Under the pieces are notes generated by a model. That model was given only the letters and a program-made list of their open reading frames with translations, made no database searches and was not told the origin of the DNA. From Sweltsa coloradensis (Eukaryota; Arthropoda; Insecta; Plecoptera; Chloroperlidae): 64,000 nucleotides of DNA. The stretch lies in the NCBI GenBank assembly GCA_024449915.1, contig JAMZAV010000297.1, positions 682,001-746,000 of the forward strand, given 5' to 3'. A program made the position numbers and the translations under genes. This document shows positions 17,826 through 28,180 of this stretch, piece after piece (the first letter of the stretch is position 1; each line of letters opens with the position of its first letter).

Positions 17826-17874
17826 AATTAATTAGGCGGCATCCCTTTGACTCCCCAGTGCCGTACACTCTACT

Positions 17875-17880
17875 CTGGTA
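17875..17880 (+). other. Right target-site duplication of the Polinton (imperfect)
   Basis: CTGGTA, matching CTGGCC on the left in four of six positions. Confidence 0.6.
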
Positions 17881-20225
17881 AAATATTTTTGAATTTTAAA
17901 TGAACGTTTTGAAAAAAAAAATATAAATCTAATATTTACAAATAACAGACACAGATTAATGTACATGATAAAAATATAAATTGATGTATTAAAATTCTAG
18001 ATAATGGCTTTTAAATGTAAATTGGCATTCTCTGGTGTTTATATCATCAATATTTAAAAGCATGTAGGCCTACAGCTTATGGAAACCCGCGAATTGTTTA
18101 TTTATTTGTTTACTTATTTAATATTTTAACATATACGCATGCGTTATATAATGTTACAAAGGACATAGCCCCAATCACATTAGTGCTGTGTTGTTTTTGA
18201 GCATCAGAGAAAAAAGTATTTCGATATCCCTCTTCGACGATGTATTGTTTTCTCATTTCCGTGAAAAGTGTTCGTGTGCGTGTGCACACTGGCTGGTTGG
18301 CTGGGTGCGTGAAGTGAGGGAAGAGAGGGAGACTTTTAATTCCCACCAACTTCATTTATCTTGTGCTCAATTAATAAAATCCACGGTGACGCTATTTATA
18401 ATACAGCCTCTCGGTTTTAGGCCCGTCATCAATCACACAGCTATGTGTTGTATGGATAGGTGGAAAGCCCCCCCCCCCCTCTTACTTTCAAGATGGATGC
18501 GGATTTTATTTCAACCAACACAGCACGTGCACAATACAACAATTAAGAGTGCCTCGTAAGTGGCTTAATTAAAAGCGCGAGAATTTGATGTTTTTTTCGT
18601 GGTACAAAAATAGACACAAAATGTGTGGAATGCGTGGATAAACGATATTGAACTAATTAAAGTGTATTGTGTGTACTGGGCGTGTTCATCGTACTTATTC
18701 CTGTTGAAATGAAAATACCACATAAATAATAATGATCAACTTGATCGTCTCGTTTCAACGCATCTCGTCCCAATATCTCTGTTTATAGCTTTATAATATT
18801 ATTACGAAACCGCTATTCTTCTCACGTTTAAGGGGCCTTGTCTGCTACTTTGAGTACTTTGATGTGTCGTTTGCCACGCCGTTGTCCCATTAACATCTAA
18901 ATGCACACCCTTATTTAGCTCCCTTAATGAAGGTGTCTTATTAAAGTACATCAATTTTCCAGCTTTCTCTTTTGGATGGATACATTTTAATAAATAACAT
19001 TTCGTTGAGATGATGTGTTGCAGTGCTACACAGTATTTAGTATTGATTTCTATATTTAGTATTGCCAGGTATATTCAGTATGTAAATTTATATATTTTTT
19101 TATTGTTGACAATCTGTTGTTGACAATTTTGTATGTTTCATTCCAAAGAAGTATTTGTGCACACAATTTGCAAATATTTACTTTTTTGTTATTCACAATT
19201 TTATTCAACTTTTGCTATTTATTTATCATAAACTTTTCTTTAGCATGTTACTAGCTTATAATGTATTATGTATTAAGAATAGAGTTTCTTCATGATATCA
19301 GATTTTTTATGAAGTCAAATTAAATTCTTCTTTAAAATATTCTAAAACTAATAAAATAATTTAATAAAATGATAACACTATCAGAACATAAAAAACTAAT
19401 GTTTTATATTATTTACATTCAAAGGTTTTTGAATTGTATCTCGTAAATTCCCTGTGTTTATATTTTTTACTTGCATACTGTGTTAATAATATTCATATCC
19501 CAGATTATGTAATCAACTTCTCTTCGCCAATAATTATTATTTAAAAAATAAGTAACTTCATGAAAACTTCCTATCCCGATAAGGGATGGAAGTCTTGTGA
19601 TTAAAGAAATATTATTAACACCGACTGTGAACGGATACATTGAATAAATGAAAGGCCCAAATCCCAACTAAACTTATTTCAAAACCATGATTGATTTAAT
19701 TTTATGGTTGGTTATAGTCTTCATATTAGTCACACATGTCTTCACGTGACAAGCTCAACCACATATAACTAATTATTACAATGCGGTGTACAATTTCATG
19801 TAATTATGCATTAATAACATTTAACCTGGTATCTGATGTTGGCAACAAATCACGAAATGATACTTGCATTTTATTTTACACACAGTAATCGCATAATCTA
19901 TGATCATTAAGTTGATTCCTACTTCTCTCATTGCAATAAGACGCTATATGGATGCTGGATGCTAAGATGACATCTATCCACAAGCTACAATGATTAATGA
20001 CCCAGTGTCTAATTGACCATGGGCATCACTCTGTGGTTAAGAGGGCCGTAAGTCGTAACATATGGAACCACACGGTTGATTAATGCCCCCATTGCAGGAT
20101 GGATTGATGTTCGTCCCCATATTGCTTCATTCATTTCATTCGTATAATGAATGCGATGCAATATTACGCTAACTAATTGCTTGGAAAGAAATAAGTAAAT
20201 AAACAAGTATTGTACCAAAAATTGG
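17881..20225. other. Non-coding DNA
   Basis: No gene recognised. There is a short poly-C run at about 18469-18479. A 123-codon plus frame at 18188-18559 overlaps an 81-codon minus frame, and neither resembles a known protein. I see no transposon termini. Confidence 0.45.
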
Positions 20226-20475
20226 GTGGAAGCAAAGCTTACCGTTATATAATGTTTTACATACCTAACATTATTGGTGGAGGTGCCGGGTTGGAAGAAA
20301 TCTGGGCTAGCCCTGATCTGACCGTCAGGCACCAGTAATGTTGTAAATATCCTTCTTGAAGAGTAATGTCACAAATATAACACGTCGGAGGTCATGTTCG
20401 GTTTAGATTAGATTCGTGTTACACGCACATACCGATAGACAGACGCACATAATTGTAATTAATACAGCGGAGCTT
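20226..20475 (+). repeat. Interspersed repeat (GGTGGAGGTGCCGGGT family)
   Basis: Contains AAAGCTTACCG at about 20237, GGTGGAGGTGCCGGGT at 20277, then AGGTCATGTTCGGTTT at about 20388 and ACACGCACATACC/GACAGACGCAC. The first two landmarks recur at about 24.9 kb, and the last two at about 2.5 kb. Confidence 0.55.
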
Positions 20476-22090
20476 TGCTCTCTATAATTAACTGTTTAGA
20501 TAATATATATGTGCGCAAGAATTGGAATAATGTGTTCAGATGGTTTCTAATTATCGTAGCGTGGACAATAATTAGCTAGGGGCTGTTTTTAATCTCCCTG
20601 CTACATCGCGATATTTTCAAAAGTAATTAACAACGGTTAAATAATGGTGAGTATTTATTTTTTCGTCTATAAATATCCAAGAATGTACTTCACCTAAATT
20701 ATTGCAAAGCCCTTGCATGTACGTGCCTGCCTGTAGGTATAATTACCAACGTGGAAAGTCCTAAAGGGATGGATGGTCTTCTAGTATAGTGTACATGTGT
20801 AGCATCTCTCACAACGAAATATTAATAACGTATAAGGGTGTTGTGTGGAAACTCCAGAATCCTGACTTTTCCCTCGGGAAACTAACGTGGGGAAATTATT
20901 CAGATGCGGTGACGTTAATGGTACGTAATGTACGCCAGAAAATACACGCATATAACAAGGAACCAGCTGCTGATAATAAACAATTTACAACGTTTTATAC
21001 CGAGTTAAAATTCGGAATTTGTTTGCATATTTGCAATTCCTGTGCGATTGCAGGCGAGTGGGAGTTGTGCGTGTAGGAATGCGCTTTGCCACGTCGCTAC
21101 ATAATATACATCGACTGCTCGTTTGCCACCCAGACTGTTCTCAAAATATGCTAGATGCCATAGCTGTCTGTAGCTGAAAAACAATAGACCATAATCATTA
21201 TTCCCCTCTAGCCTATTATTATTTAGATCTTCGAGACAGTTTTTAAATTTGTATTTTTTGTTGAACCAATTCACTATAGTTTGATTAGAAATCTGGACAA
21301 ATGGAAATGTGACGTATAGTCTGGGTGGCAATTAAATTAAAATAATTAATTTAAATTGCTTTATTCTCAATGTGCGTCCTTATTGTGATGTAGTATGGAC
21401 AATTCGTTCGTTTTCGTTCAAACCTTTGCAAACATAAAATACAAACAAAACGTAAAATCAGAATAGATTGATTTATTTGACACTATGGGATAAAAACCTA
21501 AAATTTTTTGTTAATTTTACTCATTTTCTCAAGTATTTTTGTTATTTATGCTAATTGTTGAGAATATAATGCAAGTTCTTTCGAAAATTTATGTGAAATG
21601 AATTCCGCATGAATTCTCAATATAAGTAAATAGTGAAATAACAAAATTGGAGTGTGATGTAATGTGAGCCAATATTGACTAACGTAGTGAGCTTTTAGAA
21701 GGTTTGCAATCATAAAAGTGGAGTATGAACGTGCCAAGAAATGCACTTCTGTTGTATGCACGTGCTCGTTTGATTTTGATAGAGTGCATAACTCATGCCT
21801 CGCCTTCCGCCTAGAGCCATTTGGTCACCTATGTTTAGTGACCTAGATCAAAACTATATTTTTAGAAGAACTGTCAGAATTTATAACACCTTTAAATTCA
21901 AGTACACTATCGACCAAAAGTAAATCAAGGGGTCTAGTTGTAACCCAGACCTTGATTTACTTCTGGACGAGGGTGTACATTATTTTTACAACAATAGTTT
22001 TAGGAGCATAAGTTCATTAATTTGTATTTCATCAATGATTGCATGCATTTGCGACCCATTTATAAGTACAGGTAGGGCAGAACCCAAAAC
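20476..22090. other. Non-coding DNA
   Basis: No gene recognised. A 108-codon minus frame (21331-21005) and a 95-codon plus frame (20789-21076) partly overlap, and neither looks like a known protein. Confidence 0.4.
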
Positions 22091-22139
22091 AGGGAACAAA
22101 GTCAACCGTACTTTACTGCGTTTCTTTAAGATATCCACT

Positions 22140-22330
22140 CCCCTTGGTGGAGGTGCCGAGTATATGTTCATTCCAAGAGCTCTGCCTCTGAACCGCACCG
22201 ACAAAAACATCCCGAATCACCATTCAAAGGAAAATGTCAATACAAAAAACGTAAGTCTATTGGAGGTATTGTTTATTTTTATCGTGAGACGTCACACGCA
22301 CAGGCGGCTAGAAACGTGGTGCGTATAGGG
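22140..22330 (+). repeat. Interspersed repeat (GGTGGAGGTGCCGGGT family)
   Basis: GGTGGAGGTGCCGAGT at about 22146 is followed some 130 bp later by GTGAGACGTCACACGCACAG. The order matches the 2.4-kb and 20.3-kb copies. Confidence 0.5.
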
Positions 22331-23385
22331 GAGCTGAACAGTGAACTGCATTATTAAATTAACGCACTTTTTGCAGAATTTCGGAAATAATAATTATATT
22401 TACCTTTGTACTGTCGTTGGTGGATATGAGAACGGTAAAATATAAAGTAAATACAAACAAATTACTTAACTTTGTGAACGAAATAACCTGATCGATAAAC
22501 GTCTACCTCCATAGACTTTAATTCAAAGCTTTACCATCTCACATTTTATAATTCCATGGCTTCGATTCAGTAATAAAACTAATACGAAGGAAGTTGACCA
22601 CTTTTTGTACTTGTTTTGTAGGATAATTATTAACCATGAACAGAAAACTCAGCTTTTAGTCACCACCACTATACCACGTATGTATTTGCTTAACAAAATT
22701 CGTTTACCTGTCACTCCTGACCTGATTATCGTAATAAAATAGTCAAGACCATTAATTTTCTATCCTGCTATTGTATGTTTACTAAATATAATTGTTTAAT
22801 GATTTGCACTATATGTTGATGACAGTGACTGTTGTAATTAGGCCATGCAAGCAGGGGTGGAGTGGGGTGGAGACAGCCTAGCTCTGTACTTCAAGCAAGG
22901 GTGTAAATGTTACAGGTCGTGCATGCTTTATTATCATGTCAGCTACGAACACGTGGAAGCCACTTGGGAGATAACCTAGTTGAGTAAACTTTCGGTGCAG
23001 AAATCACCTCCGTATCGCCGAGATGAAACTTTACTCGGCGTCACGGTCAGACAGACAGACAGGCGGAGACGCTGCAAGGTGGTGCAGCAAAGTTGAGAGA
23101 AGATGCACATGCACTTTGTGCATTAATACTTGGCAAAATACATTATGTATTAGACATTGGAATGGGTGATTTTGTTTTTCGACAAATTTATAATTGCGAC
23201 CTGGATAAGGAGGCGCCTATACCCTGGCATGCCTTGAAAGAAAATTTCGATATCAATATCGAAACGACCAAAAAGAAATTATATGGAAAGAGTACGCCTG
23301 CTATTAAAAATGTGTGGAAAAAAGTTTGGAGAAGGTATCGTCAAAAATTCATAATGATTTTTATGTTCTCAATCTCGTGTTTAAT
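22331..23385. other. Non-coding DNA
   Basis: No gene recognised. A 105-codon plus frame at 23093-23410 runs into the repeat below and has no recognised similarity. Confidence 0.4.
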
Positions 23386-23388
23386 GAC

Positions 23389-23665
23389 GTGGCACCTCCA
23401 CCAAACGTAAAAGTCAGGACCCATTAATATTGCAATACAGAAACAAATCCATTTGTGTTTGGTATTTTGGTATTTTGGTTGGTATTTTTATCGTATAAGG
23501 TTTTCAAGTCGACATTCAAAAAATTCCCTTTATTCGTTTTTTTCGTTTTTAACAAAATAATATGATTTTTTTTTAAATTTTCGATATTTCGATATGGAGT
23601 TGGTTCAAAATATTGATGCCGAAAATATTCCCACATCGATTTTTATGCCCAGCCCATATATTTTC
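23389..23665 (-). repeat. Interspersed repeat with GGGCTGGGCA head (minus orientation)
   Basis: On the minus strand it reads GGGCTGGGCATAAAAATCGA, then GTGGGAATATT, then CATATCGAAATATCGAAAA, then GGTCCTGACTTTTACG and GGTGGAGGTGCC. It is the best-preserved copy of the family seen at 3472 and 45187. Confidence 0.6.
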
Positions 23666-24940
23666 CAATTACATGGTAAAGATGGTTGTCCTTGCAGATA
23701 ACACGACCATTTTAAAAGTAGCTTTTAATTTTTCCGGAAGCTACCACCAGATGTCAGCTGTGCAATGGGTGGCCCACTGTTGCAAGGTCGCCCTCTCTGG
23801 TGCCCAAAGCTGTGTCGAATGTCTCTACTCTCCAGCATGTAGCAGTATGTGTGGTCTTGCCGCGAGAGACAGACAATTCATCTGTGACGGTTGTGTTCTA
23901 ACGAGGAACAGACGTCGTCTGAGGTTCGCTCGCGTCGCCCCGAGCTCCAGGATGAAGCCCACCCTCAGAAGTGATTGCTTGCACGGATGTCATGTCATGA
24001 CGACTACATTGTTTTACGTGTTCGCAGACACCACAACCACTTGACTACAGACGGCTTTAGTTGCTTCCGACCGGTAGCATGCACCGTCACAAAAACATTA
24101 TGTCCACTCGTCAAAAAAATAAAAACTTCCTAAAACTGACTCAGAAAACGGCACCACTATTTTATTAAATGAGATTATAAATGACGTAAATAAATAAATT
24201 TTAGAGTTGCGTTTGGCAAGGAAACATGAACGTATAATAGTTTGAAGTCGGCAGCGGAAATGTACAAATTTCAAACATTATACTAACAAGACAACAAAAG
24301 AACCTTTGTAAACTATTTTGTGGTACATTTTTGTACCATCAAATGTCATAAAACGGCCCACTAGTTATTATTGAGCGCACGTTAGCGAAGTTTCTTTTAC
24401 TGGCTATCTTGCATTGGAGCAAACTTCTACGAGATAGCCGAACCGAAGTCAGTCAAGTGCACGAAGTGAATGTTTGTTTTACCAGCTCGCGTTCCACCCT
24501 TGGGCGCACCAATCAGAAATTCAATAACTAAATTAAGTTAGGATATAAAGAGGAGCATAATCAGGTTTTTATTGGTCTACTGAAGTAGAACAAAAGCCTG
24601 AAGGTAGGTCGTAATACATTAATTCTAGATCTCGGTGCTTGGAAGGCTGTTATCACTGACCATCAAGAAGGTATATTAAAATTCAATGAGATCAAACTGT
24701 CTGTCATGCGGCTTCTAGAGTGGCACAATGATCCGCACAATCATAACACTCCCTAAAGTATACATGATCAGTAGACACGAAGCTGAAGCAAGATGGAAAG
24801 GTTGCGGCCTCGAATGTCACCCCGGGTAATTCTGCGGTTTTCTTATAGTCGTGGTGTCATGGTAGATCTCATCAAACAAGCCGTGCACGGGAGTATCCGA
24901 AATAGGGAGCGAAGCTTACCGATATGATACAATGTCCTCG
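23666..24940. other. Non-coding DNA, one unexplained 143-codon frame
   Basis: A plus-strand frame (23613-24044) is Cys-rich in its middle (CVECLYSPACSSMCG) but begins inside a repeat and matches nothing I recognise. The rest is featureless. Confidence 0.35.
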
Positions 24941-24975
24941 ATGGTGGAGGTGCCGGGTATAGTAGCCCTTCATTC
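24890..24975 (+). repeat. Interspersed repeat (GGTGGAGGTGCCGGGT family), partial
   Basis: AAGCTTACCGATATGA followed by ATGGTGGAGGTGCCGGGTAT at about 24943, as in the 20.2-kb copy. Confidence 0.5.
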
Positions 24976-25077
24976 ATGGGCGTCCACAGCTGGCCCCCCT
25001 TGCAATGTAAATGAGAACCAATTTTATAATGCAAAGTAAAGTTAAGTCAAAGTTAAGTCAAATATTAACATCTAACA

Positions 25078-25440
25078 TCAAGGGCACTTCATCTTTCCAT
25101 CAAATCTCTGTAAAATCCGCCTTGAGCATAAAATATTGCGACTTTTTTTCGAAACATACGCATTGAAACCTAAATTTGTATTTTTCCAAACTCAAATAGC
25201 AAAATTATCTAAAGTCAAAAAATTACAACAATATATTTATTTTTGTCTAGGTCACTTCATCTTTCCTTTCAAAATAATACCTCAGATCGCTGTAAAAGAC
25301 GTCTTGAGGATAAAATAACTCGCAAAAATTTTCGTTTTTGGCGACTGGGGCTTTGCCCTAGACCCCTTGGGGACCCCTATAATTCATTTTCCCCCCTTGC
25401 GAAAAGTCCAGCGGACGCCTATGCTCCTACATAGATTCTC
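25078..25440. repeat. Transposon relic with internal duplication and GGGGCTTTGCCC hairpin
   Basis: Two related segments (about 25085-25150 and 25250-25335) share CACTTCATCTTTCC, TGTAAAA, CTTGAG and ATAAAAT in order. Just after them, CTGGGGCTTTGCCCTAGACC at about 25346 resembles the GGTCTGGGGCGAAGCCCCAG of the hAT element at 49.4 kb in inverted orientation. This is probably the end of a related non-autonomous element. Boundaries were not found. Confidence 0.4.
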
Positions 25441-25484
25441 CTGTACGGTGAAACTAGCTAGGGACAGACTAGATAACGATGTTG

Positions 25485-25590
25485 AAGGGCAATGGTCAAT
25501 CATAACACGCGTGTCAATCGGATTTTTTTTAGCAGGAGATGTGACACACACAGACGTACGGAAAGTAATGCGTATGGGTGAGATTTGAGC
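25485..25590 (+). repeat. Interspersed repeat tail (GTGACACACACAGACG)
   Basis: GTGTCAATCGGA then GTGACACACACAGACGTACG and AAAGTAATGCG, matching the tail of the copy at 2.5 kb. Confidence 0.5.
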
Positions 25591-28080
25591 CTTAATAAAC
25601 CCTAAAATGTGCCTAATGTTTTACAATATAACTTTTGCTTTTTCCTATATTGTTTCATCCACACTACAATACGTGTCTATGGGCCCTACAGACAGAAAAT
25701 TCACTCCACTCGATCTGTGGTCGGTATAGCGGTGGGCCAGGGGACGGGGAGGGGGGTGGAAGCAATCAGAAACACGTCGACTTTTTGCTTCTCCCCCCCG
25801 AGATTTTTGGCCCTTCAGAGTCCATATTGTCTCTCAGAGAGGATTATATTCTGTCATAGATTAATTGGTCCTAGTCCGTGAACTAATTGCAGCCTCCCAC
25901 ATGGCTTAGCGCGCTAAGCTGGGTAGGACGAACCCCGATGACGACTTTCTGAGATATTTTTAATAAGGGCCTGTCTCAATATGATTCCTACCCCCACGGA
26001 ACTCGGCGCTCATTGATTCTGCCCCATCCCCTCCCCACCCCCACCCCCACCCCCTTCCCCTCTCAGCCACTGTGTGTGCTTTATCTGTTTTTCTTTTTAA
26101 TGGCCTCCAATATGGAGTTCATCTTACTCAGCTCCCTCCTTCTCCATCACGACTTGACTGTTGCTTGGGGACTTGCTACTCGAAAGTCTATAAATGCAAT
26201 ATTCTTCAAACTGCTTGGCCACACATTTCAGTTTGACAGCAGCCAAATCTTCTAAAGACAGTGCTTGTGTCGCATATGTCAGGGGGTGATTTAAATCACT
26301 TCACGTGAAATATTCGCAATTTGGTTCCTTACACTTGTTGTAAGCAAGAATTATCGCTCCGTTATGCACGGTAGGGGTTCGACTATGAGTAGCCACCACG
26401 CCTCTCTTGACATAAGAAAGAAACTAATTCATCTCCTTTCTACTGCATTTGTTATTTGTATCCGTCATTTTCAGAAGGATTTCATTTTTTGAGTCCAAGC
26501 TTAAATCAACGTCTTGACATATTTCGTTGCCACCCTTTTCTCGGTTATTCTTTCAGTGTGTTCAAAACATTTAGTAACCCACTTTTAGTAACCCACTTGG
26601 CACTTTCTTAAGCCCATCGATGTTGCAAACATCTCGAACTTTTACTTAAAAAATGTGTGCACAATTTGGGTATCAAAACAGTTTTAAAACCATTGCTCAC
26701 TGATTTAAACAAATAGTGTTATAATAATTTCGCGTATTGTTTGCTCTATTTGTAAATTTTTACAAAGGGGAGAGTATGATGAAACATTCAGCATACATTC
26801 ATTAGCGTACAGTTTTTACAATAACATCTTTTTTATATTTGTTTATTAAATAGTTATGTATTTTCTTTGTTACTACTTCTATGTGGGAGTTGTTTGTTCT
26901 ATAAGGAAGTTACACTGTAAATAATATGAAGCAAACCTAGAATGGTAAGGTAAACATTCGCTCTTCCACAACATTGTTTACGCTTAGGCTGTAACATATG
27001 TTTCGTGTATAAAAGAATACATACCTGTTTGGAGGAGCAAATATACAAGTATCGCTTTCTCATGTCAACAAAGCACCAATGCAAACATAATTATACTATT
27101 CGTTTAATAAAAACATGCAATATGATTGACATAACAAAGAAGAGGGCCAAACTTATGTTAAAACTAAGACTATACAATACATCATTTATTGGAAGTGTAA
27201 AGATTGATTGCAAATTATTATTTTTATCGTTCATTCTTCAACAAATTGTGTACTTTTAGATGCCAATGTTTTGGCAGCACTCAAAACTAAATACATTTTT
27301 TTTCTGTATGTATGTTTTGATAGCTGTAGTAAAATTATTTCAATTTTGAATTCTATAAAATCGCATGTACTAGTTTGAGAGATATCCCTTGTGTCTCTAG
27401 CTCTCATGTACAGCATTCGAGTGTCCTACGTCGACTTCCAAAGCGGCTCTTGCGATTGTCATTTCTAATGGATAGCTCTTTTCATTGAACTCACTTTTAA
27501 TGGATGACTTTTAAAAAATGGCTACCTCCCTCGGCCGACCCTATACCACATGGGCAGCAATTAGTCCCATGTTATAAGCAAGGGTCGCACGGGTCTCATT
27601 GAAAAACTTCCTCTGGAAACTGACGAAGGGTGTTCATTTGATATTAAATTATATAATAATACTATATGTCGAGCGGTTATGTTGTAACCTAATAGCACCG
27701 CTAATGAAGTAGGACATTTTGCTTTCGTACTTTTCGCGCTACATCTACCTTTTCATCCTTGGATCAAGTTTATTTTTGCACACTCATAATGGTGATGCCG
27801 TTAGCCTATGTGATAGGCACATGATCGTACATGATTTGTGTTTCCAAGTTTGCCCCGTTTTGTACCAGAATGGGTTTTTTAAATCAATCTGTCTCGTTGT
27901 GGAATCTTCTGCCTAGTGATTTTAAAAATTGACAGATGTTGCAATTTTTAGCAATTTTTTTCGTTGATGTGAAAGTATTTTTAATGTTTTATTAATATTT
28001 TGTTGTGATTATTTGATATGTAATTTTAACATGATACGTCGTTCATTTGTAATGCGTGGATATTGTGTAACAAGGGTAAC
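25591..28080. other. Non-coding DNA with short simple repeats
   Basis: A C-rich (CCCCCA)-type run lies at about 26033-26056. No gene recognised. Confidence 0.45.
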
Positions 28081-28082
28081 AG

Positions 28083-28180
28083 GTAATGATAATGATATTG
28101 ATAATGATCATCATGACAATGATAATGATGATAATGATGATGATAATGATAATGATGATAATAATGATAATGATAATCAG
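28083..28180 (+). repeat. (AATGAT)n-like imperfect microsatellite
   Basis: A run of AATGAT/GATAAT trimers and hexamers. The minus-strand frame through it encodes only poly-isoleucine and is not a gene. Confidence 0.95.

Larger units (their letters stand above)
7480..17874 (-). mobile_element. Polinton/Maverick (adintovirus-like) endogenous element without PolB
   Basis: A 10,395-bp element bounded by long terminal inverted repeats that start 5'-AG, as is typical of Polintons. All ten recognised genes run on the minus strand: packaging ATPase, two conserved small or medium proteins, integrase, penton, two small capsid/core-like proteins, major capsid protein, BIR protein and protease. This matches the Polinton/adintovirus morphogenesis module plus retroviral-type integrase. 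The family norm is about 15-20 kb with a roughly 1,000-residue protein-primed DNA polymerase B. No trace of that gene is recognised here, so the copy is internally deleted or depends on a helper for replication. The recognised genes are uninterrupted, which suggests a fairly recent or constrained insertion, although the two inverted-repeat arms have drifted by many small indels. Confidence 0.93.
17518..17874 (-). repeat. Right terminal inverted repeat of the Polinton
   Basis: The reverse complement of 7480-7820 with many small indels. It contains modules with CTCTAGTGTAG and CGCCATCTTGAA, the AT-rich block, and the end CCAGTGCCGTACACTCTACT. Flanked by CTGGTA at 17875-17880. Confidence 0.9.

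Noticed and set aside
7480..17874. CRISPR array or bacterial mobile element
   Set aside because: No regular short repeats with unique spacers and no bacterial genes; the repeats are microsatellites and inverted repeats of a eukaryotic element.
23093..23410. 105-codon plus-strand frame
   Set aside because: Ends inside a repeat, and its sequence matches no family I know.
23613..24044. 143-codon Cys-containing plus-strand frame
   Set aside because: Begins inside an interspersed repeat, Cys spacing fits no known domain, and no homologue is recognised.
25900..25945. tRNA-like TGGCTTAGCGCGCTAAGCTG
   Set aside because: Mostly a simple palindrome, with no B box at the right distance and no cloverleaf.
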